This document shows, piece by piece, positions 31,718 to 37,418 of a stretch of DNA of 37,721 nucleotides. The stretch comes from a virus. The DNA lies in the IMG/VR virus record IMGVR_UViG_3300046028_001942, positions 1 to 37,721 of that record. One strand, 5' to 3'. Position 1 is the first letter of the stretch, and each line of letters opens with the position of its first letter. The notes under the pieces are model-generated. The model did not search any database and was not told where the DNA came from. It saw only the letters and a list, made by a program, of their open reading frames with translations. The translations under genes and the position numbers were made by a program.

Positions 31718-32146
31718 TGTACTCCTTGATGTATCTTAGGTTGTATTCTTGGTTTAATCTTAAGTTTCAATCTTGTAAGTATATACTTTGTACTTCGTTA
31801 GAAGATGAAATATACTAAGTATTAGTTAACACATAAGATGACAACAAGATTTAGCACTAAGAAATTAGCACTAAAGTCTTAACACTAGACTTAATAAGAC
31901 TAAACTTATACTACTAAAGGTTTAGCACTAAGATCTAAGCACTAAGATAAATAATTTACTAAGTTAAATAAACTCAGTCTCTTTCAAGTCAGAATCCTCT
32001 ATCTAAGATATATACCTTAGATGTAATCTTGTAAGTATATAATTCAACATTGTTAAATAGTTTAATATAGTAAGTATTAGATTAGTGTTAAGGTTTGATC
32101 TTAGAATATATATCTGTCGATGTCATCCTGTATACAATATAATTTA
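31718..32146. other. AT-rich non-coding region with repeats
   Basis: No coding region was seen here. It holds five TTAGCACTAAG-like repeats (31851-31946) and two diverged direct copies of about 69 bases (31769-31837 and 32025-32092). It also has a perfect hairpin ATCTAAG/CTTAGAT (32001-32022) and a 19-base block (31979-31997) also found inside the ClpP-like gene. It would be the 5-prime leader of the HNH-type gene transcript. It could also act as an origin. Confidence 0.7.
31851..31946. repeat. Cluster of five TTAGCACTAAG-like repeats
   Basis: TTAGCACTAAG occurs at 31851 and 31922, with variants at 31865 (TTAGCACTAAAG), 31879 (TTAACACTAGAC) and 31936 (TAAGCACTAAG). Spacing is 14, 14, 43 and 14 bases. 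All are in the same orientation, like iterons or operator half-sites. Confidence 0.72.
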
Positions 32147-32175
32147 ATTGTATCATATTTTTGTGGTAAAGTCAA
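32147..32175 (-). promoter_or_regulatory. Sigma70-like promoter before the HNH-type gene
   Basis: The minus strand has TTGACT (32175-32170), a 17-base spacer and TACAAT (32152-32147), preceded by TACC, one base off the consensus at each hexamer. It is divergent to the candidate plus promoter at 32208-32235 and gives a leader of about 430 bases. Confidence 0.72.
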
Positions 32176-32207
32176 GGTAAGATTTCGGACTAAATTTCAC
32201 TAACCTA

Positions 32208-32235
32208 TTGCTTTTTCAAAAAGTACTGATATAAT
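32208..32235 (+). promoter_or_regulatory. Candidate promoter for the PhoH/ClpP operon
   Basis: TTGCTT (32208-32213), a 16-base spacer and TATAAT (32230-32235), about 95 bases upstream of the first plus-strand gene. The -10 is perfect, the -35 weak. Confidence 0.6.
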
Positions 32236-32334
32236 CAAAGAGTACCTTAAAAAGAGGTGTAAATAGAAGTACTCAAAAATATATTTTATTTTTTTTATAA
32301 AAAGACCTAAACCAATTGACAAGAAGGAGCAAAT

Positions 32335-32679
32335 ATGCCTGACTTTAAATATCCAACAGTCCAGATCGAAGCCTATAACCTAGCAGAGTTCTGTACTAAA
32401 GTTCAAGAAGCCTTTACTAAAGGATTCAGATTTGATCTAGAGAGTAATACTAACTATCCTACAGCCTTCGGAGCGTACTACTCTGCTGGTATGCAACTAA
32501 AGGTAGAACCTAATAAAGAAGTTACTTATAATACTGTTCTAGACCCAGTTCCAGAACAAGAGATTTCTGCTCAAACTGAAGCACAATCACAAGCACAAAC
32601 CCAAGCACAAGAAGGTGCTACAGGAGCAGAGTACGATCTAAGCCCTAAAACAAGCACCAGAGCCTCTAAGAAGGTATAA
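32335..32679 (+). CDS. Unknown protein with low-complexity Gln/Ala tail
   Basis: A 114-residue protein with the strong site AAGGAG seven bases before the ATG. The first 70 residues look globular (PTVQIEAYNLAEFCTKVQEA). The last 40 are low complexity with AQTEAQSQAQTQAQEG, probably disordered. I do not recognise it. It heads the operon of PhoH- and ClpP-like genes, and a structured 84-base gap follows. Confidence 0.72.
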   Translation: MPDFKYPTVQIEAYNLAEFCTKVQEAFTKGFRFDLESNTNYPTAFGAYYSAGMQLKVEPNKEVTYNTVLDPVPEQEISAQTEAQSQAQTQAQEGATGAEYDLSPKTSTRASKKV

Positions 32680-32708
32680 CTAAGGGCTACCTAGCCAAAT
32701 GACTTATG

Positions 32709-32746
32709 AGACGCTCCTAGAGGCTTTAAAAGGCTTCTGGAGGTCT
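32709..32746 (+). other. Imperfect hairpin upstream of the PhoH-like gene
   Basis: AGAC (32709-32712) faces GTCT (32743-32746), CTCC faces GGAG and AGA faces TCT, around TTTAAAA. It contains CGCTCCTAGAGGCT, identical to 14 bases after nrdB (3344-3357). The ribosome site of the PhoH-like gene follows directly, so it could control its translation. Confidence 0.55.
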
Positions 32747-32763
32747 AGAAGAAGGAGTACGTA

Positions 32764-33540
32764 TTGAAAAGAGTAAACAAGACTCAAGATATGCTAGTAA
32801 AGAAAGAAAAGTTCGCTAGAGTTCAGTTCCCGCAGTTGCTACCTATGAATGAAAAGCAAACTCAGTTATTAGATGCTCTTAAATACAGTACATTGGTTGC
32901 AGCACAGGGTTCTGCTGGTACAGGTAAGACACTTATTTCTGTATGGCACGCTGCTAAGAGGTTGCATTACGGTGATGTTAAGAAAGTAGTCTTGATCAGA
33001 GCATATCAACCTCTTGCTGGAAGAAGCATTGGATTCCTCCCCGGTACTCTAGATGAAAAACTCCTTCCGTATTATCAACAACTTATTGATTACTTTGAGG
33101 ACTATCTAGGTAAGGCTTCTACCGAGATTCACATCAAGAACAAGACTATTGAGATCTGTAGTCTAGAGACAATCAGAGGTCGTAGTTGGAACGACAGTAT
33201 TATTATAGTAGATGAAGCACAGTCTTTATTTGTACCTGAAGTACAAGCACTAGTTACACGAGTAGGTAATAACTCACAGATGATCTTCTGTGGAGATGAT
33301 AGCGGTATCCAGACAGATGTAAAGAACACAATGAATGGTCTTACTTATCTTCGTAAGATCTGTGAAAAGTACAAGATTGCTGATAGTACTTTTGTTAACT
33401 TTACTAGAGATGAAATCGTAAGAAGCGGTATTACTAAAGAATTCGTAATTGCCTTTGAAGAAGAGTTGTTTGCTGATGCAAGAGGTGAAAGTATCATCTC
33501 TATTCAAGATCAAGACAAGCAATTCAAAAAGTCAAGGTGA
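32764..33540 (+). CDS. PhoH-like ATPase
   Basis: The start is a TTG at 32764 with GGAG six bases upstream (258 residues). An in-frame ATG at 32791 is the alternative. Walker A is GSAGTGKT (49-56), Walker B IIIVDEAQ (146-153), followed by FCGDDSG and a helical C-terminus. This is the single-domain P-loop fold of phage PhoH. It is common in phages but its role is uncertain: helicase- or RNA-related in the related bacterial proteins. The stop lies in the first unit of a 59-base tandem repeat. Confidence 0.88.
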   Translation: MKRVNKTQDMLVKKEKFARVQFPQLLPMNEKQTQLLDALKYSTLVAAQGSAGTGKTLISVWHAAKRLHYGDVKKVVLIRAYQPLAGRSIGFLPGTLDEKLLPYYQQLIDYFEDYLGKASTEIHIKNKTIEICSLETIRGRSWNDSIIIVDEAQSLFVPEVQALVTRVGNNSQMIFCGDDSGIQTDVKNTMNGLTYLRKICEKYKIADSTFVNFTRDEIVRSGITKEFVIAFEEELFADARGESIISIQDQDKQFKKSR

Positions 33541-33654
33541 CTTTTCTTGCAATACGAGAAACCTATTTGTTTCTCTTGCAGTTCAAGAAATCAAGGTGAT
33601 TTCTCTCTTAATACGAGAAACTTATCTGTTTCTCTTGCAGTTCAAGAAATCAAG
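33532..33654 (+). repeat. 59-base tandem repeat after the PhoH-like gene
   Basis: Copies start at 33532 and 33591, and a third partial copy starts at 33650 (period exactly 59). Each has GAGAAAC-xxxxxx-GTTTCTC and an outer TTTCTTG/CAAGAAA pair, making a long imperfect hairpin. The first copy holds the PhoH stop codon, so the repeat spans the gene junction. No T-run follows, so it looks like an RNA processing or stability element. Confidence 0.78.
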
Positions 33655-33690
33655 ATAACAAATCTAATCTAACTAACATAAAGGATACCA

Positions 33691-34509
33691 ATGCCTAAGC
33701 ACTACTTAAATATCACAAAGACTAATAAGACTCTTTCAAGTCAGAATCCAACAAGTAAGATTCTTTCAAGTCAGACTCCTTCATCTAAGTCGTTTAACTC
33801 TAGTAAGAAAAATCACGCTTTCGCTAAAGGTCACGAAGAAGAGATTGAACTAGAAGAAGAATCACCTACTGCACTAGGTTTCTTTCAAAGATTCCGACAG
33901 AACAGATGCTTAATCGTACCTATTGACGAAGGCGTTAAGGAAGCATCTTACTATAGGTCAGTTACTTATGGTATCTCAGAGTTATCAGAAGGTGATATCG
34001 TAGAGTTTAACATTAACTCTCCCGGTGGGAATCTAAACGGTCTGATTGCACTTCTATCTGCTATCTCAGAAACAGATGCTCACGTAATCGCTAACATCAC
34101 AGGTGAATGCCACAGCGCAGCAAGTATCCTTGCTCTTAACTGCGATGAGATTAGAGTCTCTCCGCATTGCACTATGCTAGTTCACCATGTCTCATTCAGC
34201 ACAGGAGGCAAAGCCGCTGATATCAGAGCATACGTAAATCACCTTAACGAGAACACAGAAGAACTTCTACGTAAGACTTATACTAATTTCCTAAGCGAAG
34301 TAGAGATTGAGAATGTCTTGAATGGTCTACAACTCTGGCTAGACGCTGATGAAGTTATCTCTAGACTAGAAAAGAAACAAGAGATCGAGTATAAAGAGTT
34401 TGAAGAAGCAAAAGAACTTAAACTAAAAGAACTCGCTGAAGAAATGGAAGACCTCGAAGAAGAGATTATTAATCTTCCTAAGTCTAAACCAAAAAAGAAG
34501 AAGTCATAA
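33691..34509 (+). CDS. ClpP/crotonase-fold serine protease
   Basis: A 272-residue protein. Residues about 72-225 match the ClpP-like fold: the oxyanion segment NSPGG (109-113), catalytic Ser142 in GECHSAAS, and His165 in MLVHH, with acidic residues at about 218-220 as the third member. It begins with a Ser/Lys/Asn-rich leader containing the repeat SSQxP-xSK, and ends with a Glu/Lys coiled coil and basic tail (KSKPKKKKS). Many phages carry such proteins as head maturation proteases, but this one is far from the head genes, so it may be regulatory or a stand-alone peptidase. Confidence 0.8.
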   Translation: MPKHYLNITKTNKTLSSQNPTSKILSSQTPSSKSFNSSKKNHAFAKGHEEEIELEEESPTALGFFQRFRQNRCLIVPIDEGVKEASYYRSVTYGISELSEGDIVEFNINSPGGNLNGLIALLSAISETDAHVIANITGECHSAASILALNCDEIRVSPHCTMLVHHVSFSTGGKAADIRAYVNHLNENTEELLRKTYTNFLSEVEIENVLNGLQLWLDADEVISRLEKKQEIEYKEFEEAKELKLKELAEEMEDLEEEIINLPKSKPKKKKS

Positions 34510-34516
34510 TAACTAG

Positions 34517-34549
34517 CCCTTGGACTAACCATCCAAGGGTGTTTTTTTT
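34517..34549 (+). terminator. Intrinsic terminator of the PhoH/ClpP operon
   Basis: CCCTTGGA (34517-34524) pairs with TCCAAGGG (34532-34539), followed by TGTTTTTTTT. It lies 8 bases after the stop codon. Confidence 0.93.
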
Positions 34550-35022
34550 ATTTTAAACTATACTAATTTATACTTTCAAGGTTTACACAAAGGTTTTATA
34601 TACTAAATATCAATACTGACTTATATTAATGTATTCTTAAGTAACTTCTGTAGTGTTAAACCTTTATCTGTATTTATTTATACTTGTTTATTTCAGTTAT
34701 CTTACTCTTATTGATAATCTATTTGCATTAATATATGCTAATATCATCTATCTTTCTTGAGAATGATTTTGCAATAACAACTTTGCTTACGTTTTGTTCA
34801 CGCTTTGGTTAAATAAGTTTGTTAATTATGGTAGTTTATACTTGCAGTATGGACTATAGGCTTGACAGTCTCTACCCTTCTCTTTTGTCAATCATATTAA
34901 AATTCCAAAATATCAATACTAGATTACCTTCGAATACTCTCGGTCTAAAATTTTTATTAATATATACTAGTATCTCAGATACTATATATAGTATCTACAA
35001 CCCCCGATATACTATAGTAAAA
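34550..35022. other. AT-rich non-coding spacer
   Basis: No gene was seen. It contains a TTGACA/TGTCAA inverted repeat (34862-34889) and a perfect 20-base palindrome, AGATACTATATATAGTATCT (34977-34996). It leads into a change in base composition at about 35000. Confidence 0.6.
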
Positions 35023-35050
35023 CCCCCGAATGATACTATCCATTCGGGGG
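35023..35050 (-). terminator. Intrinsic terminator of the right-hand minus-strand operon
   Basis: CCCCCGAATG (35023-35032) pairs perfectly with CATTCGGGGG (35041-35050) around an eight-base loop. On the minus strand TTTTAC follows. It lies eight bases after the stop of the 45-residue membrane protein, which supports that small gene. Confidence 0.8.
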
Positions 35051-35058
35051 CTGATATA

Positions 35059-35196
35059 TTACCTAAACTTGCCGATGATACCCTTTGCGATTATGTAAGC
35101 GAGTGAGATAATGCAGACTAAAAGGGTTATCGCGTAGAGTATAAACGCCAAAGATAACCCTCCGAAAATCAGAATTAGGATTGTGCAGAGAATCAT
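35059..35196 (-). CDS. Tiny hydrophobic membrane protein
   Basis: 45 residues, MILCTILILIFGG then LSLAFILYAITLLVCIIS, ending in IAKGIIGKFR: almost entirely hydrophobic with a basic C-terminus, enough for one long or two short membrane helices. The ribosome site GGAGGG is seven bases before the ATG. A 12-base SD-like tandem repeat lies upstream and a perfect terminator follows. It could be a holin-like or superinfection protein, but there is no clear family. Confidence 0.75.
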   Translation of the reverse strand: MILCTILILIFGGLSLAFILYAITLLVCIISLAYIIAKGIIGKFR

Positions 35197-35203
35197 TCGA
35201 CAA

Positions 35204-35257
35204 CCCTCCGATATACCCTCCGATATACCCTCCGATATACCCTCCGATATACCCTCC
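35204..35257 (-). repeat. 12-base tandem repeat with repeated Shine-Dalgarno-like GGAGGG
   Basis: Four perfect CCCTCCGATATA units (35204-35251) plus a partial fifth. Read on the minus strand each gives TATATCGGAGGG. The unit nearest the gene supplies the actual ribosome site of the tiny membrane gene. Repeat number could change spacing or ribosome loading. Confidence 0.82.
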
Positions 35258-35275
35258 CGATACTATCCGGTCGCA

Positions 35276-35980
35276 TTATGCTCGTGCCATCATAAAAACC
35301 CGCTCGGCCTTTTTCTTGCCCGAGCCATGCACCGGAAAAGCGACGATCGAGCGTCGATTCTGATTCTGACATAATCCACAATTCGAGCATGTGACAGTAT
35401 CCGACGATACCGCAGGGCAGATAACAACGGGTCGCCCTGCTGGGGTATAGGATAACCGGGGATGGTCTATCGGCACAATTGAAACAACAGGGCCAGCCTG
35501 CAGTTCTGCTAGGGTATCGGCGTGCTCGAGACTATTTGCCGATAGATTAACGGTGAATCCGTTGGTGTTCGCCTTGTCGATACTCGCCCAATTCGAGCGG
35601 GAAACAGCGTCAGAACCCTCGATGCGGTGGTGCGTGTAGGTGAACCCGCGCTTACCCTTGTTGGCGCTTGTGAGGGCTTCTAGGGCGCATGCGTCGATGG
35701 TCTGAGCATTGTGCAGGAGATCCCCTGCGACGTTCATGCGCCAGAGGGTGCCACGTGGCAGGGCTTGGATCTGAGTCAGCATCTCATCATATGACCCGGC
35801 TTGCTCGCCCTTGGACACCCTACGCCAATGCAAAGCCACCATCCCGGTCTCCGCATAGCACCCTGAACCCTTAAGCGGGCAGTTACTGGGGCACGACGTT
35901 GATTCGGTCATTGTGACGGGTATCGGGCCAGTCTTCGAATTCGAAGAAACACGGGTGAATTTTACGTAGTCTTTTCGCAT
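35276..35980 (-). CDS. Cys-rich phage protein (DUF7227-like)
   Basis: The ATG at 35980 (GGA seven bases upstream) is preferred over a TTG at 35992, giving 234 residues. Two cysteine clusters stand out: Cys30, Cys34 and Cys41 (CPSNCPLKGSGCYAETG), and Cys188, Cys198, Cys201 and Cys204 (TCSNCGLCQN). They could bind metal or an Fe-S cluster. The N-terminal motif is shared by a family seen in many phages (DUF7227), without known function. The C-terminus is basic. G+C content is well above the left part of the window. Confidence 0.82.
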   Translation of the reverse strand: MRKDYVKFTRVSSNSKTGPIPVTMTESTSCPSNCPLKGSGCYAETGMVALHWRRVSKGEQAGSYDEMLTQIQALPRGTLWRMNVAGDLLHNAQTIDACALEALTSANKGKRGFTYTHHRIEGSDAVSRSNWASIDKANTNGFTVNLSANSLEHADTLAELQAGPVVSIVPIDHPRLSYTPAGRPVVICPAVSSDTVTCSNCGLCQNQNRRSIVAFPVHGSGKKKAERVFMMARA

Positions 35981-36020
35981 GGTATTGTCCAAAAAGGGAA
36001 GAAACCACCCCTATGGTATA

Positions 36021-36037
36021 GGGGGGGGGGGGGGGGG
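36021..36037 (-). repeat. Homopolymer tract of 17 C (minus strand)
   Basis: Seventeen G on the plus strand, directly upstream of TATACC (36020-36015) on the minus strand and about 40 bases before the Cys-rich gene start. Long tracts slip easily during replication, so length may vary between genomes. It could also be a sequencing or assembly length error. Confidence 0.85.
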
Positions 36038-36045
36038 TTATGTCA

Positions 36046-36381
36046 TCAAGCCTTTATGATTCGAGCATATGCGCTGGTCCGGCTTGTTTCAACCGAGTAA
36101 CCCTCTGCCTTAATGCTTAGGATTCGATCACGTGCAACGTGCCGGGGTGCATCGAATTTTGCAGAACCAGAACGAGTCCAAACAAGAAAATAATCCTTCT
36201 TCGATTGTTCTGACCTAGGTTGACCACCCTTGAGATACTTTGTTACACCAGTCCGGCCATTCAATTTTCGGGTGCTACCGTCTGCCTTGAGGAATTCTAT
36301 TGTCACCCAGCACCCGCGCTCGACTGCTTGCGTGGCAGTAGCAGAGAATGGTGCAGCATCGGTAATATATGGGGTATTCAT
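36046..36381 (-). CDS. WYL_2/Sm-like SH3-fold protein
   Basis: A 111-residue protein with WVTIEFLKADGSTRKLNGRTG, then TKYLKGGQ and RHVARDRILSIKAEGYSVE. That is the pattern of the phage WYL_2 (formerly DUF2693) family with an SH3-like barrel, associated with nucleic acid or ligand binding and regulation. GGA lies eight bases before the ATG. A C-tract directly upstream of TATAAT (36416-36411) stands before it. Role unknown, probably a small regulator. Confidence 0.72.
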   Translation of the reverse strand: MNTPYITDAAPFSATATQAVERGCWVTIEFLKADGSTRKLNGRTGVTKYLKGGQPRSEQSKKDYFLVWTRSGSAKFDAPRHVARDRILSIKAEGYSVETSRTSAYARIIKA

Positions 36382-36416
36382 TTTTGATTATCCTAGAGTT
36401 TAGAGTTTAGATTATA

Positions 36417-36426
36417 GGGGGGGGGG
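36417..36426 (-). repeat. Homopolymer tract of 10 C before TATAAT
   Basis: Ten G on the plus strand. On the minus strand the tract separates the upstream stop TAA from a perfect TATAAT (36416-36411). It resembles the 17-C tract before the next gene. Confidence 0.85.
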
Positions 36427-36555
36427 TTAATAAATCAGGGCATCCAGCCCGTGGAGAATCATAGCAGACAAGGCCAGCCCGATGGCGATAGCGCAGAAAA
36501 TACTGGCCGCATTATCGTTGGCGAGAATTCGATTCATTCGATTAGCGCGTTTCAT
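36427..36555 (-). CDS. Tiny protein with one membrane segment
   Basis: 42 residues: basic start MKRANRMNRI, then a hydrophobic stretch (ASIFCAIAIGLALSAMILHG, 18-37). Its ATG overlaps the stop of the preceding 57-residue gene (ATGA), so the two are coupled. A short stop leads into the C-tract. No family recognised. Coupling and codon character support a real gene. Confidence 0.6.
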   Translation of the reverse strand: MKRANRMNRILANDNAASIFCAIAIGLALSAMILHGLDALIY

Positions 36556-36725
36556 TTTGAACCCTCAAAAGATGCCCGGATTGATTCCGCTTCAATTTTA
36601 GATTGTCCAAAGTATAAGTGGCCGTTGATACCCTCGGCGCACCAGTCACACACACCAAATTCGATTTGCTGTTCTATATTCAAATCAGAAAACGATGGGC
36701 AAAGATATTCATACGCTGATTTCAT
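36552..36725 (-). CDS. Tiny protein with CDWC motif
   Basis: 57 residues, start ATG with GGAG five bases upstream. It has CDWCAEGINGHLYF (26-39) with a CxxC pair, and an acidic helical end. It could bind zinc with only one such pair plus Cys9, or a disulfide. It is coupled to the next gene. A palindrome CTCAACCGTTGAG (36744-36756) upstream could be an operator. Confidence 0.68.
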   Translation of the reverse strand: MKSAYEYLCPSFSDLNIEQQIEFGVCDWCAEGINGHLYFGQSKIEAESIRASFEGSK

Positions 36726-37142
36726 AATCGCTCCTTTTTTCGTCTCAACCGTTGAGCCGATAACTAGACTTTATCACACAATCCAAACCCTGCAAGACTT
36801 ATTTTTTGTAGGGTTATTCGGTGCGATTCTGACCCAACTAGAAAAGAACAACGCGCGCGCACACGTAGCAAAATCCATGCCAGAAAATCAATCCCCAACT
36901 TATCCACACCTTGTGGACAGTTTGTTGATAACCCTAAGTTTCCCCTATGGGGCTGGCTGTTGATAACGTGTGAAAAGCCGCAGGACGCTCTAAGTTTATT
37001 TTTGAATGGCAGGGTATCGACTCGAGCGAAAACGCGCCCTAGGGCCTTCTGGGTGCCTTCTAGGGCCATGCAGGGTTAACCCTAGGATGCCAGAATCGGG
37101 CTTGCTGGCTGTTCGTTGGCATGGATCTTGCTAGGCTCTCCG
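36726..37142. other. Non-coding region with DnaA-box-like sites
   Basis: No convincing gene was seen. TTATCCACA (36900-36908) matches a DnaA box exactly. TTGTGGACAG (36911-36920) and two TGTTGATAA (36923-36931 and 36958-36966), read in reverse, are near matches. Such a cluster suggests an origin of replication or a regulated region. The overlapping open frames in this stretch look like chance. Confidence 0.65.
36744..36756. promoter_or_regulatory. 13-base palindrome, candidate operator
   Basis: CTCAAC and GTTGAG separated by one base. It lies between a weak promoter-like pair (minus strand TTGCAG 36795-36790, 16-base spacer, TAAAGT 36773-36768) and the first ATG at 36725, where a repressor would block transcription. 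Confidence 0.5.
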
Positions 37143-37418
37143 ATTATCTCAAACAGTATATACTAAAGCCAGATACCATTATGTATTCGGTATATACTAA
37201 AGCGAGATATCATTATCTCAAACAGTATATACTGTTCCGGTATACCCTTATCTTCTTCGATTATCCTCTTCGGTATATACTAAAGCCAGATACTAGTATC
37301 TCCGACCTATAACATTATCTCACCGATACCCCGAAAGGTCTTCTATAATACCCGAGATAAGTCTTCTATAATACCCGAGATAAGTCTTATATAAGACTTG
37401 AGATACTATACTAGTATC
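37143..37418. repeat. Arrays of AT-rich direct repeats and palindromes
   Basis: A 22-base repeat occurs at 37143 and 37212 (ATTATCTCAAACAGTATATA onward). Three copies of a 21-base unit beginning GTATATACTAAAG are at 37156, 37190 and 37273. Two perfect copies of a 23-base unit beginning GTCTTCTATAATACCCGAGA are at 37338 and 37361, with a third degenerate copy at 37384. Palindromes lie at 37288-37301, 37384-37397 and 37402-37418. They sit beside the DnaA-box cluster like iterons. Confidence 0.85.

Noticed and set aside
33449-33658. Open frame across the PhoH stop with an internally repeated peptide
   Set aside because: It comes from the 59-base DNA repeat and overlaps the PhoH gene in another frame. 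No ribosome site.
34819-35106. 95-codon open frame on the plus strand in the AT-rich spacer
   Set aside because: Unlike neighbouring genes in composition, crosses a perfect terminator hairpin and the tiny minus-strand gene. No ribosome site.
35181-35374. Plus-strand frames with repeated Pro-Ile-Tyr/Ser-Asp-Ile peptides
   Set aside because: Created by the 12-base SD-like repeat. The gene on the minus strand uses these as ribosome sites.
36451-36963. 170-codon open frame on the plus strand
   Set aside because: It runs over the two coupled small minus-strand genes, the palindrome and the DnaA-box cluster, with no ribosome site.
36764-37069. 101-codon open frame on the minus strand
   Set aside because: Spans the DnaA-box-like cluster and repeated GGGCCTTCT-type sequence, and has no clear ribosome site or protein character. 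Probably chance.
37121-37312. 63-codon open frame in the repeat arrays
   Set aside because: Peptide is made of repeated Leu-Lys-Gln-Tyr units derived from the DNA repeats. No ribosome site.
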